DNA from: Hymenobacter cellulosivorans
GTDB taxonomy: Bacteria > Bacteroidota > Bacteroidia > Cytophagales > Hymenobacteraceae
Assembly: GCF_022919135.1 (NCBI RefSeq)
Contig: NZ_CP095049.1
Location: 1,364,001 to 1,428,000, forward strand
Length of the DNA: 64,000 nt
Reading direction: 5' to 3'
The notes below the pieces were generated by a model. It was given only the letters and a program-made list of their open reading frames with translations. It did no database searches and had not been told where the DNA came from. The first letter of the stretch is position 1. Each line of letters starts with the position of its first letter. Both the position numbers and the translations under genes were made by a program. Below, in pieces: positions 1 to 8,285 of the stretch.

Positions 1-1635
1 CGAAGGAAACTGCTTGAGCAGAGGCTTTTCCACGAGCGGGCTGCTCAGCAGCTGCACGTGGCGCAGCATGTGCTCCACGGAAGGCCGCGAAACATACGTC
101 GACAACTCCGGCAGTCCTGTGGCAATGGCTAGCCGGTGCGCTTCGTAGATGGAGGCTCCCGAACCGCTCAGGTCGATTTTGTCGCTGCCCTTGTTCATGT
201 ACGGTAGCGGCAGAATGGCCTGAAAGTCTTTGGGCGTGCGGCTCGACCAGCTTAGTTGCTGTACCAGGTTGTTTTTCGGGCTCAAAAAAGCGGCAGCCCC
301 GAAGCCTTGCTCGGCTGCTTTGGCTTTCGATGAAATATTAATCCAGGCTTCACCCGCCCACACCAGCAACAGCAACGGCACCCAGGGCGCGGCCAAGATG
401 GGTAGGCGCCGCAGCTGTTGGTAGCGCAGCAGCCGGTACAGATGGTACGCGGCATAGGTACTCATTACGTAGTAGAAGGGCCAGGCAAAGCGGCCCAGCG
501 CCCGAAACTGCTTCAGCGGCCCCAGGTAGTCAACCAAGTGCTCGAAGCCAGGAAAGATGAAGGGAACAGCAAAGGAAAACAGCAGCAGCAAGGTGGCGGC
601 GCCCAGCCCCGCCGACAGGTGCGCGGGCATGAGCTGACGCGTGAGCAGGCGCTTCGGATGCTTGCGCAGCTGCCAGGCCCGCCACAGCAGCAGCAAGCCC
701 GTCGCTACCAATACGCCCGTTGCCACCAGGCCCACGTACGACATCGACTCGTAGCTAATTTCCTCGGTGTGAAATGCTGATTCCCACAAACCCCGCAGAG
801 GGGCCAGGCTCGGCGTAAACACGCCCCGGGGCGTGGCCATATACACCAGAAAGCCATAGGGGTTTGGGGGCCGGTCAGTGGTGGGGTCAATAGCCAGCAT
901 CCAGACCCGAAACACCAGCAGCGGGAGAATGGCCGTCAGGGCCATCCGCCAGATCAAATCCCAGGGGCGGGAACGGCGCAGACTCAGAATGACCACGTGG
1001 CCTAGCAGGAAAAAGCAACCGCAGGTCAGAAAATACAGCATCACGCCTCCCATCAGCAGGCTGCTGACCCCAAACAGGATATACCAGCGCCACTGCCGGG
1101 GAGCCTCCTGCATGCGGATAATAAAATACCACAGCAGCGGCACAAAGCACGTGTAGCTGAGCGACATATGGTCGCCGAGACGTTGAATCTGGGGCGAAAG
1201 AAAGCCAATAATCAGCGCCAGCACGGCCGCGTACCACACCGCCATGCGGGTGCGCCGCAGAATGGCGTACAGAATCATAGGAGTGACCAGCACACTGGCC
1301 AGGGCAATCAGATTGGTAATGGCAATAGTGTGCTGCCCGGCCGGCAGGCCGAGGCCTTGCAACAGGTTCATCACCCAAGCAATCAACGGCTGCAAGTTGG
1401 GGTAGTTGAAGTCTTCCCCAAAGGGGTAGTTCATCCCCGAAAAATGACTGCCCGAGTCGTACAGGGCATAATACGCCGTGGCAAAATAACTTTGGATACC
1501 ATCACCACCCGCCTGAAAAAAGTAGTTATTGGGCTGGGCTATTGCGAAGGAGAATAGAAAAACCAGAACAGCGGCCGTAACCAGACCTACTCCCACCAGG
1601 CCAAGCCAGTGGTAATTGCGACGAGATAAAATCAT
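1..1635 (-). CDS. Large polytopic membrane protein, GT-C-like (partial, 3' end outside window)
   Basis: Reading leftward from the ATG at 1635, the frame stays open for 545 codons to the window edge, so the C-terminus is missing. One N-terminal membrane segment is followed by an extracytoplasmic loop containing 'NYPFGEDFNYPNLQPL', then many hydrophobic segments separated by short Arg-rich loops. This is the layout of GT-C type lipid-linked sugar transferases and YfhO-like proteins, in which an acidic/aromatic first loop carries the active site. The family assignment is inference; I recognise the architecture, not a named family. A divergent lipoprotein gene starts at 1817. Confidence 0.7.
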   Translation of the reverse strand, partial: MILSRRNYHWLGLVGVGLVTAAVLVFLFSFAIAQPNNYFFQAGGDGIQSYFATAYYALYDSGSHFSGMNYPFGEDFNYPNLQPLIAWVMNLLQGLGLPAGQHTIAITNLIALASVLVTPMILYAILRRTRMAVWYAAVLALIIGFLSPQIQRLGDHMSLSYTCFVPLLWYFIIRMQEAPRQWRWYILFGVSSLLMGGVMLYFLTCGCFFLLGHVVILSLRRSRPWDLIWRMALTAILPLLVFRVWMLAIDPTTDRPPNPYGFLVYMATPRGVFTPSLAPLRGLWESAFHTEEISYESMSYVGLVATGVLVATGLLLLWRAWQLRKHPKRLLTRQLMPAHLSAGLGAATLLLLFSFAVPFIFPGFEHLVDYLGPLKQFRALGRFAWPFYYVMSTYAAYHLYRLLRYQQLRRLPILAAPWVPLLLLVWAGEAWINISSKAKAAEQGFGAAAFLSPKNNLVQQLSWSSRTPKDFQAILPLPYMNKGSDKIDLSGSGASIYEAHRLAIATGLPELSTYVSRPSVEHMLRHVQLLSSPLVEKPLLKQFPS

Positions 1636-1754
1636 GTAAAAAAAATCGAATGTGCCGCCAGCCGAAAGCACCCAAAAGCTGGACAAACTGGATGGTGGCA
1701 GCCCGGCATAGGGTTACCGCCGTCAAAACTACAGGTTTAGGCGCATAATAACTC

Positions 1755-1784
1755 TTCGTATATCGGTAAGCTGGTCTATCTTTG
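1755..1784 (+). promoter_or_regulatory. Bacteroidota-type promoter for the lipoprotein at 1817
   Basis: TATCTTTG at 1777-1784 matches the TAnnTTTG -7 box of Bacteroidota. A weak -33 element TTCG lies at 1755-1758, 18 bases upstream. The gene's ATG is 33 bases downstream. Confidence 0.5.
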
Positions 1785-1816
1785 CGGAAAATTCGCCTGC
1801 TGCAACTTGTGCTTTT

Positions 1817-2344
1817 ATGCGTCATTCTTACTTCTTGCTTTTGCTGTTGTTGACGGCAGCCTGCTCAAAGAAATCAGCGGATGATACTGGTGGTCAGGAA
1901 ACGCAGGTTTTGGTGCGCAACGGGTTTGAGGACCTGGAAGGTTGGGTGCCTAACAACCCGTCGCTAACCAAGGAAAATCCACATAGTGGGCAGTATTCGG
2001 TGAAGGTTGACCCGGCCATTGAATATAGCCTCACCTACATTAACCCGATCGGGCACCTGTCGCCTACCCGCATCAACAAGATTCGTCTGAAAGCCTGGAC
2101 TTACCAGGCCAAGCCCGGTAAGGCCGCAGTCGTAGTTCAGATCAATAGCCCGGAGCCCAACGGCCCAAGCGTGTTCTACCAAAAATTTGATCTTAGCGAA
2201 GTATCGAAGTGGACCGAACTCAGCCAAGTACTGACGATGCCTGCCGTGCTTGACCCGGCTAGCCAGATACGCATTTACTTGTGGCGTTTCGAGGCTGGTG
2301 GGCCCGCGTATATGGATGATATCGAACTGAGCGTTGAACCTTAG
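1817..2344 (+). CDS. Lipoprotein with jelly-roll-like carbohydrate-binding-type domain (paralogue 1)
   Basis: 175 residues. The N-terminus is a short hydrophobic signal ending in the lipobox TAAC (Cys16), so the mature protein is probably lipid-anchored. The body contains 'NGFEDLEGW', a 'HSGQYSVKV' segment and a C-terminal 'YMDDIEL' strand. This pattern is common in Bacteroidota CBM-like or DUF4627-like beta-sandwiches that begin with a 'NgsFE...gW' motif. It is a clear paralogue of the gene at 2629 with the same order of motifs. Substrate unknown. Confidence 0.75.
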   Translation: MRHSYFLLLLLLTAACSKKSADDTGGQETQVLVRNGFEDLEGWVPNNPSLTKENPHSGQYSVKVDPAIEYSLTYINPIGHLSPTRINKIRLKAWTYQAKPGKAAVVVQINSPEPNGPSVFYQKFDLSEVSKWTELSQVLTMPAVLDPASQIRIYLWRFEAGGPAYMDDIELSVEP

Positions 2345-2628
2345 GAGCCGTCGGCACCTGTCACGGCCATTGAGCCTACTGAACCTCTAGTCAGCCTAAC
2401 CCTCTGCCCGAGTAGTGACCCGCTACCGGCCCTTGACGACGAAAAAACACTATTCCATCGAGGCCTGGGCCACTCAAGTAACTATCGGCGGCGGGTTTCG
2501 CCGGACTAGTCCCGCTCCAAAGTGCTTTATGTGAATCGGCCTACTGGGCCCTGAAGATGCCTGGCATCGCATTGAAAGCTAGTACCTTTACTACAATTTA
2601 ACTTCAAACCTCTTTTCTCATTACCCTG
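2345..2628 (+). pseudogene. Decayed third copy of the lipoprotein family
   Basis: The 284-base spacer between the two paralogues contains pieces resembling the family's central region, in two frames and interrupted by stops. One frame gives 'KKHYSIEAWA' around 2443-2474, matching 'RKLAIEGWV' of the downstream gene. A second, after a frame change, gives 'SKVLYVNRPTGP' around 2516-2551, matching 'AQLVVEVTRPGTDEKVFW'. The two blocks have the right order and spacing. No signal peptide or intact frame remains. The reading is by eye; a pairwise alignment would decide. Confidence 0.45.
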
Positions 2629-3168
2629 ATGCGCACTCTTACCGCCTCATTCGCCCTGCTGCTAACCGGCCTGCTGTTGACAAACTGCGGCGGCGATAAA
2701 AAGACAGACGATGGCAAGACCCTAGTGAATAACTCGTTCGATGAGTTTCAGGGCTGGATCGACAACTCCGGTGGTTCACTCAGCAACAAAGCTGCTCATA
2801 GCGGGCGCTATTCTCTTACCATTGGCGGTGGCCGCGAGTATGGCCTGACGTTCAAGTCGCCACTCGGCCAGCTGATTGCGGCTAAGCCTCGCAAGTTGGC
2901 CATCGAAGGCTGGGTGAGAACCGAGGAGCCCAACTCGCCCGCTCAGCTAGTGGTAGAAGTTACCCGGCCCGGTACCGACGAGAAAGTTTTCTGGAAAGGC
3001 GTTAGCCTGGGCGAAGGCAGCAAGCCCGGCCAGTGGACGGAGATAAAAAAGGAACTGGCTCTGCCGGATAACGTTGCTTCCGACCAGGTTCTGGGCGTGT
3101 ACCTGTGGGGTAACTCTGCTGCCAAGCCCGTATATCTCGACGACCTGCGTATCACTAACGCCGACTAA
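2629..3168 (+). CDS. Lipoprotein with jelly-roll-like carbohydrate-binding-type domain (paralogue 2)
   Basis: 179 residues with a hydrophobic signal and lipobox ending at Cys20 (LTNC), followed by a charged tether. Motifs in order are 'NNSFDEFQGW', 'HSGRYSLTI', 'REYGLTFKSPLGQL', 'KLAIEGWVRT' and a C-terminal 'PVYLDDLRI'. These line up with the gene at 1817 throughout, so the two arose by duplication. Probably an outer-membrane or periplasmic lipoprotein. Biological role unknown. Confidence 0.75.
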   Translation: MRTLTASFALLLTGLLLTNCGGDKKTDDGKTLVNNSFDEFQGWIDNSGGSLSNKAAHSGRYSLTIGGGREYGLTFKSPLGQLIAAKPRKLAIEGWVRTEEPNSPAQLVVEVTRPGTDEKVFWKGVSLGEGSKPGQWTEIKKELALPDNVASDQVLGVYLWGNSAAKPVYLDDLRITNAD

Positions 3169-3212
3169 CGTATTGGGGCTTAGCTCCAAGCATGCCGGTG
3201 CCATTACTGGTC

Positions 3213-3269
3213 CTGATAAAGAGAAGGCCCCGACAATCACGCTGATTGTCGGGGCCTTCTCTTTATCAG
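3213..3269. terminator. Bidirectional terminator, 27-bp perfect stem
   Basis: Arms at 3213-3239 and 3243-3269 are perfectly complementary with a 3-base loop (cgc). The hairpin sits between the convergent lipoprotein (ends 3168) and the glycosyltransferase (ends 3288), so it can stop transcription from both sides. Confidence 0.85.
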
Positions 3270-3287
3270 GGGGCCCAGGAGGAGAGT

Positions 3288-4013
3288 TTAAGCACCGAGT
3301 AGTCCGTACTTGAGAATGCAGTAAATAGCGCGGAACCCGTCGCGCCAACCGATTTTCTTGCCCTCGGCGTAGGTGCGGCCGTAGTAGCTGATGCCCACCT
3401 CGTAGATGCGCACGTCCTTGACGCGTGAGACCTTGGCCGTGACCTCGGGCTCGAAGCCGAAGCGGTTTTCCTGCAGCTGCAGGCCCTGGATGATGTCGCG
3501 GCGGAAGAGCTTGTAGCAGGTCTCCATGTCGGTCAGGTTCAAGTCAGTGCACATGTTGCTCAGGAAGGTGAGCATCTGGTTGCCCAGGCTGTGCCAGAAG
3601 AACAGGATGCGGTGCGGGTTGCCGCCCATGAAGCGTGAGCCGAAGACCACGTCGGCAAAGCCCTTGAGGATGGGCTTGATCAAGAGGTTGTACTCCTCCG
3701 GGTCGTACTCCAGGTCCGCGTCCTGAATGATGACGTAGTCGCCGGTGGCCTCGCGGATGCCCGTGTGCAGGGCTGCGCCCTTGCCCTGGTTGACGGCGTG
3801 CTGCAGCAGGCGCAGGCCCAGGTCGGGGTAGCGCGCGGCGTAGGCGGTGATGACCTCCGAGGAGTTGTCCGAGGAGCAGTCATTGACCAAAATGATTTCC
3901 TTGCGGATATTGTTGACCAGCGTCAGCTCCCGCAGCAAGTCCAGAATCTGGTGAATCGTGCGAGCTTCGTTGTAAACCGGGATGACGATGGAGAGCGTGT
4001 CAAATTTTACCAA
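3288..4013 (-). CDS. Family 2 glycosyltransferase, dolichol-phosphate mannosyltransferase-like
   Basis: About 241 residues. GT-A fold signatures are visible: '[10 protein letters not shown]' at the N-terminus, '[11 protein letters not shown]', '[12 protein letters not shown]', and the metal-binding '[14 protein letters not shown]' (DxD-type). No C-terminal transmembrane extension is present, so it is probably a cytosolic/peripheral enzyme moving sugar from an NDP-sugar to a polyprenyl phosphate. The start is uncertain: the frame opens further to a TTG at 4043, but that codon lies inside the -7 promoter box at 4041-4048. A TTG at 4013, giving '[12 protein letters not shown]', is more likely. 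Confidence 0.85.
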   Translation of the reverse strand: MVKFDTLSIVIPVYNEARTIHQILDLLRELTLVNNIRKEIILVNDCSSDNSSEVITAYAARYPDLGLRLLQHAVNQGKGAALHTGIREATGDYVIIQDADLEYDPEEYNLLIKPILKGFADVVFGSRFMGGNPHRILFFWHSLGNQMLTFLSNMCTDLNLTDMETCYKLFRRDIIQGLQLQENRFGFEPEVTAKVSRVKDVRIYEVGISYYGRTYAEGKKIGWRDGFRAIYCILKYGLLGA

Positions 4014-4040
4014 AATGCAGTAGGTGTTAGGATTAGGGTG

Positions 4041-4048
4041 CAAAAATA
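4041..4048 (-). promoter_or_regulatory. -7 box of the glycosyltransferase
   Basis: On the minus strand the sequence is TATTTTTG (4048 to 4041), matching TAnnTTTG. It lies about 28 bases before the preferred TTG start at 4013. Confidence 0.4.
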
Positions 4049-4097
4049 AGATAGAATCCCGACGCGCCCCGGTAATTCGGTAGGCTTGCTAAGAAAA

Positions 4098-4889
4098 CTA
4101 TAGGTTACCGGTACGCCCGCCGTCTACAGGCACATTTATTCCGTTGATGTAGGCCGCCGCCGGGGCTGCCAAAAACGCTACGGCCGCTGCTACCTCGGCA
4201 GCCTGCCCAAAGCGGCCGGCTGGAATGCTGCGCAGCATAGTGGCCTCAATTTCTTCTACGGTCTGCCCGGTTTGCTCCACGCGCTTCTCAATCAGGGAAG
4301 TGTGGCGCTGGGTCACAGTGGCGCCCGGCAGCACGTTGTTGACGGTGATGCCGCTGCCGCCCAGCTCATTGGCCAGGGTCTTGGCCCAGTTGGCCACGGC
4401 CGCCCGAATAGTATTTGATACGCCCAGGCCCGCCAGCGGCTGCTTTACCGAAGTACTGATGATGTTGATGATACGGCCGTAGCCACGGGCCTGCATAGCC
4501 GGTACCACGGCCTGCACCAGCAGATGGTTACAAACCAGATGCTGCTCAAACGCGGTCCGGAAGGCCTGCACCGGGGCTGCCAGAATCGGGCCGCCGGCCG
4601 GACCACCCGTGTTGTTGACTAATGTGTGAAAGCCTGCGGGGTGCGCCGCCAAATATTCGTGGAGGCGGCTGGCCAACTGGTCGGGGTCAGTGAAGTCGGC
4701 TACGAGGTAGTCATGGAGCTGGCCCTGGGGGCGGGGCAGCTCAGCCACGGCTTGCTGCAGGCTGGCTTCGTTGCGGGCCAGCAGCGTGACGGTGGCGCCG
4801 AGCTGAGCCAGTTCTTCGGCTACGGCGCGGCCGATGCCCTGGGTACTGCCGCCCACAAGGGCGCGATGGGAGGTAAGGTCGAGTTGCAC
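4098..4889 (-). CDS. Atypical short-chain dehydrogenase/reductase (BKR-like, active-site residues replaced)
   Basis: 263 residues with a Rossmann fold: glycine motif 'GGSTQGIG' at 13-20 and 'VNNTGG' at 91-96, and C-terminal 'INVPVDGG'. The catalytic Ser region is present (STS, 145-147). The usual YxxxK is replaced: Tyr falls on Ser158 and Lys on Arg162 ('VSNTIRAAVANW'). This agrees with the known BKR-like atypical SDR group that lacks the standard tetrad. It is divergent from the 3-hydroxyanthranilate dioxygenase gene at 5089. A link to kynurenine breakdown is suggested by position only. Confidence 0.85.
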   Translation of the reverse strand: MQLDLTSHRALVGGSTQGIGRAVAEELAQLGATVTLLARNEASLQQAVAELPRPQGQLHDYLVADFTDPDQLASRLHEYLAAHPAGFHTLVNNTGGPAGGPILAAPVQAFRTAFEQHLVCNHLLVQAVVPAMQARGYGRIINIISTSVKQPLAGLGVSNTIRAAVANWAKTLANELGGSGITVNNVLPGATVTQRHTSLIEKRVEQTGQTVEEIEATMLRSIPAGRFGQAAEVAAAVAFLAAPAAAYINGINVPVDGGRTGNL

Positions 4890-5088
4890 GGGTTAAAAGT
4901 AGTTAAATACGGTGTTGATAAGCCTCTGCGACTCGGTTGAGCGGTTTTGCGTAAGTTGAGCACCAAAGAGAGATGGGGCTATAGTGAGTTTTGTCCTGGT
5001 GGTGCTGTTTGCGCGGCTCGAATGATAAACTTACTGACTCCCTATTTCACTAGTTTACCACCGTACAGCCAACCAAACCACCTCCGCC

Positions 5089-5616
5089 ATGCCCGTTACT
5101 CGCCCTTTCAACTTTCAGCGCTGGATTGATGAACACCGTCATCTGTTGAAGCCACCAGTCGGTAACCAGCAGGTTTTCAAAGACAACAAAGACTTTATTG
5201 TAATGGTCGTGGGGGGGCCTAATGCCCGCAAAGACTACCATTACGATGAAGGCGAAGAGTTGTTTTTGCAACTGGAGGGCGACATCGTGGTCAAGATCAT
5301 TGAAGACGGCAAGCCGGTGGATATCGAAATCAAGGCCGGGGAAATGTTTCTGCTGCCCGGCGGCGTGCCCCACTCGCCCCGCCGGCCCGCTGGCACCGTA
5401 GGCCTGGTACTGGAGCGCTACCGCACGGCCGGGGAGCTCGACGGCTTCCAGTGGTACTGCGAAAACTGCGGGCACAAGCTCCACGAGGAGTTTGCCGAAA
5501 TAACCGACATCGTGCAGCAGCTGCCACCCATCATGAACGCCTTCTGGCAAAACGACGACCTGCGCACCTGCAAACAGTGCGGTACCTATATGGCAGCCCC
5601 CGCGCCCGTGAGCTAG
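5089..5616 (+). CDS. nbaC: 3-hydroxyanthranilate 3,4-dioxygenase
   Basis: 175 residues, the length of bacterial HAAO. This Fe(II) cupin opens the ring of 3-hydroxyanthranilate with O2 to give 2-amino-3-carboxymuconate semialdehyde. The three iron ligands expected for the bacterial enzyme are at the family positions: His51, Glu57 and His95. A second, rubredoxin-like metal site is formed by Cys124/Cys127 ('CENC') and Cys161/Cys164 ('CKQC'). Its product is the substrate of the decarboxylase at 7180, separated from it by one membrane-protein gene. Confidence 0.95.
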   Translation: MPVTRPFNFQRWIDEHRHLLKPPVGNQQVFKDNKDFIVMVVGGPNARKDYHYDEGEELFLQLEGDIVVKIIEDGKPVDIEIKAGEMFLLPGGVPHSPRRPAGTVGLVLERYRTAGELDGFQWYCENCGHKLHEEFAEITDIVQQLPPIMNAFWQNDDLRTCKQCGTYMAAPAPVS

Positions 5617-5781
5617 CCTCCCGACATTTTATGGGGAGGGGATACCAACTAGTCGCGGCTTTATCGATTTCTTTGTAGCCTCAACGGTGCAGTGGGCCCG
5701 AACCGGAACGGGGCCACCGCGGCTGCTGACGGTCGGCTTTCCGCCCGTCGGCCCGACTATGTGTTGTAACCAAATAATTAG

Positions 5782-7128
5782 ATGGTAGATTTTCAAAAAG
5801 CAAAGCAAGGGCTACTACCGCTCTCACACACCGGCTACGTCTGGATTTGTATTGCGCTGCTGATGCTGGCCGCTATTTGCAAAACGCCACGCTGGGAACG
5901 AAACGACGTGTTCGTCAGTGACCGGGGCGGATACTATATGTATCTGCCCTCGGCCTTTTTGCTGCACGACCTGGGGGACGGCACTTGGGTAAAACAGGCC
6001 CGCATTGCCTCCCGGCCCGATATTGATCCGCAGTGGGACTTTGTCGCCCTGCCCAATGGCAAGGTGGTCTTCAAGTTTCCGATGGGCATGTCCGTAGCGT
6101 ACTCGCCCTTTTTCTTCCTGGCCAAGACCGCCTATACTATCCAGGGGCGTACTGGTACCAACGGCTACGAAAAAGCCTATCAGTACATGGTGTCGCTGGG
6201 CTGTATGGCCTACGTGCTGCTGGGCCTGGCCCTGCTGGGCCGGGAGCTGCGCCGCTCCTTCGCCGACCACGTGGTGGCCCTCACGTTGCTGGTTCTGGCT
6301 TTGGGTACCAACCTGTTTACCTACGCCACCTACGACGCACTAATGTCGCACGGTACCCTGTTCCTGATGAACACCTTGCTGCTCATCGCTACCCGGCGCT
6401 GGTACGAGCGGGGCAGCGTGGGGGCAGCCATGGCCCTGGGTGCCATCGGGGGCCTGATGGTGCTGATTCGCCCGTCGGAAGTTATGATGATGGCCGTGCC
6501 CGTGCTCTGGGGCCTGACGACCCGGCCGGCCATTGCTGAGCGGTTGCGGTTTTGGTGGCAGCACGCGGTCCAGTGCCTGCTGATTGCGGGCTTGGTGCTG
6601 CTCATCGGCGGTATGCAGTTTCTGTTCTGGAAGCTGGTCGGGGGCCAGTGGGTAATACCGTTCTACAAAGGAGAAACCTTCCACTTTGCCGACCCGCACG
6701 TGTTGCTGGGCCTGTTCAGCATTCAGAAAGGCTGGTTGATTTACTCCCCGCTGCTGATTCTGCCCTTCATCGGTATTGCCTGGGTACGGCGCTGGGCGGC
6801 CCCGGTGCTGCCCTTGCTCCTGATTCTGGTACCCATCTATATCTACGTGACTTTTTGCTGGTGGAACTGGCAGTACGGCGGTAGCTATGGCGGCCGAGCC
6901 CTAATCAGTATGTATCCTATTCTGAGCTTTGGCTTGGCGGCCTTTTGGCAACGCTGGGTGGGGCAGCCTGCCCGCCTCTGGCCCGCGCCGGCACTGCTGG
7001 GTACTCTGGTCGGTTGCCTGCTGATTATGAGCCTTATTCAGAATTACCAGTACTACATTGGCATGATTGACTGCTGCTACATGACGTGGGAGCAGTACAA
7101 GCAGGTTTTCCTCAAGACTAGCTGGTAA
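5782..7128 (+). CDS. Polytopic inner-membrane protein, GT-C-like, function unknown
   Basis: 448 residues with roughly ten to twelve hydrophobic segments. The first loop after TM1 contains 'SDRGGYYMYLPSAFLL', followed by a hydrophilic stretch and 'FKFPMGMSVAYSPFFF', and a later loop has 'YYTWWNWQYGGSYGGRA'-type aromatic residues. This is typical of Bacteroidota GT-C-like glycosyltransferases with an Asp in the first periplasmic loop. It lies between two kynurenine-pathway genes on the same strand, but nothing in the protein suggests an amino-acid-catabolic role. It may only share the transcript. Confidence 0.7.
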   Translation: MVDFQKAKQGLLPLSHTGYVWICIALLMLAAICKTPRWERNDVFVSDRGGYYMYLPSAFLLHDLGDGTWVKQARIASRPDIDPQWDFVALPNGKVVFKFPMGMSVAYSPFFFLAKTAYTIQGRTGTNGYEKAYQYMVSLGCMAYVLLGLALLGRELRRSFADHVVALTLLVLALGTNLFTYATYDALMSHGTLFLMNTLLLIATRRWYERGSVGAAMALGAIGGLMVLIRPSEVMMMAVPVLWGLTTRPAIAERLRFWWQHAVQCLLIAGLVLLIGGMQFLFWKLVGGQWVIPFYKGETFHFADPHVLLGLFSIQKGWLIYSPLLILPFIGIAWVRRWAAPVLPLLLILVPIYIYVTFCWWNWQYGGSYGGRALISMYPILSFGLAAFWQRWVGQPARLWPAPALLGTLVGCLLIMSLIQNYQYYIGMIDCCYMTWEQYKQVFLKTSW

Positions 7129-7179
7129 CCCACCCCCAGGCACTGCCCACCTCCTGTCCACCCATCCCACCCCGCTGGC

Positions 7180-8208
7180 GTGCTCAAAATCGACATTCAC
7201 ACCCACATCCTGCCCGAAACCTGGCCCGACCTGCGCGAGCGGTACGGCTACGGCGGCTTTATCCGGCTCGAGCACCACAAGCCCTGCTGTGCTCGCATGA
7301 TGCAGGATGATAAGTTCTTCCGCGAAATTCAGGACAACTGCTGGGATCCGCAGGTCCGGATGTGCGAGTACGACCAGTTTGGTGTGGATGTGCAGGTGCT
7401 CAGCACCGTGCCCGTTATGTTCAGCTACTGGGCCAAGCCGCTCGATGCCCTGGATTTGAGCCGCCTGCTCAATGACCATATTGCCGGCGTGGTGGCCCGC
7501 TACCCCACCCGGTTTGTGGGCCTGGGCACCATCCCGATGCAGGCCCCCGACTTAGCCGTGAAGGAGCTGGAGCGCTGCGTAAAGGAGCTCGGTATGGCCG
7601 GCGTGCAGATTGGCTCCCACGTCAACGACTGGAACCTGGACGCGCCTGAGCTATTCGAAGTATTTGCTGCCGCCGAGGAGCTGGGCGCCTGCGTGTTTGT
7701 CCACCCCTGGGATATGATGGCCCAGCAGAAAATGCCCAAGTACTGGCTGCCCTGGCTGGTGGGTATGCCCGCCGAAAGTACCCTGGCGCTCTGTTCCCTG
7801 ATTTTTGGCGGTGTGCTGGAGCGCCTGCCTAAGCTGCGCGTTGCCGTGGCCCACGGCGGCGGCTCGTTTGCCTCTACCATTGGGCGCATCGAGCACGGCT
7901 TTCACGTGCGCCCCGACCTGTGTGCCGTCGATAACCCAGTCAATCCGCGCGAGTACCTGGGCAAGTTCTGGGTTGATTCCTTGGTGCACGACCCGCTGAT
8001 GCTGGACTACCTGGTAAAGACGATGGGCGCCGACAAAATCGTGCTCGGCACCGACTACCCGTTTCCGCTGGGGGAACTGGAGCCCGGGCAGCTGATTGAA
8101 TCCATGCCGTATCCCGACGAAATGAAGGCGCGCATGTTGGGGGCCAACGCGCTGGAGTGGTTGGGGGTAAACCCGGCTGGCTTCACGCCTTTGGGCCGTC
8201 ATGCGTAG
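7180..8208 (+). CDS. 2-amino-3-carboxymuconate-6-semialdehyde decarboxylase (amidohydrolase family)
   Basis: 342 residues starting at GTG 7180, the only start in front of the metal motif. ACMSD removes the carboxylate from 2-amino-3-carboxymuconate semialdehyde, diverting it from quinolinate/NAD towards 2-aminomuconate. The Zn ligands His7 and His9 are in 'DIHTH'. '[10 protein letters not shown]' carries the third His. '[14 protein letters not shown]' matches the family's substrate loop, and the catalytic Asp is in '[11 protein letters not shown]'. Its substrate comes from the dioxygenase at 5089. Confidence 0.93.
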   Translation: MLKIDIHTHILPETWPDLRERYGYGGFIRLEHHKPCCARMMQDDKFFREIQDNCWDPQVRMCEYDQFGVDVQVLSTVPVMFSYWAKPLDALDLSRLLNDHIAGVVARYPTRFVGLGTIPMQAPDLAVKELERCVKELGMAGVQIGSHVNDWNLDAPELFEVFAAAEELGACVFVHPWDMMAQQKMPKYWLPWLVGMPAESTLALCSLIFGGVLERLPKLRVAVAHGGGSFASTIGRIEHGFHVRPDLCAVDNPVNPREYLGKFWVDSLVHDPLMLDYLVKTMGADKIVLGTDYPFPLGELEPGQLIESMPYPDEMKARMLGANALEWLGVNPAGFTPLGRHA

Positions 8209-8285
8209 CTTTGTAAGCCCACTATTTTATTACGCTAAGGAAGTCAACCCTCCTGATTTACAAGTACAAGTACAAGAAAAGATAA

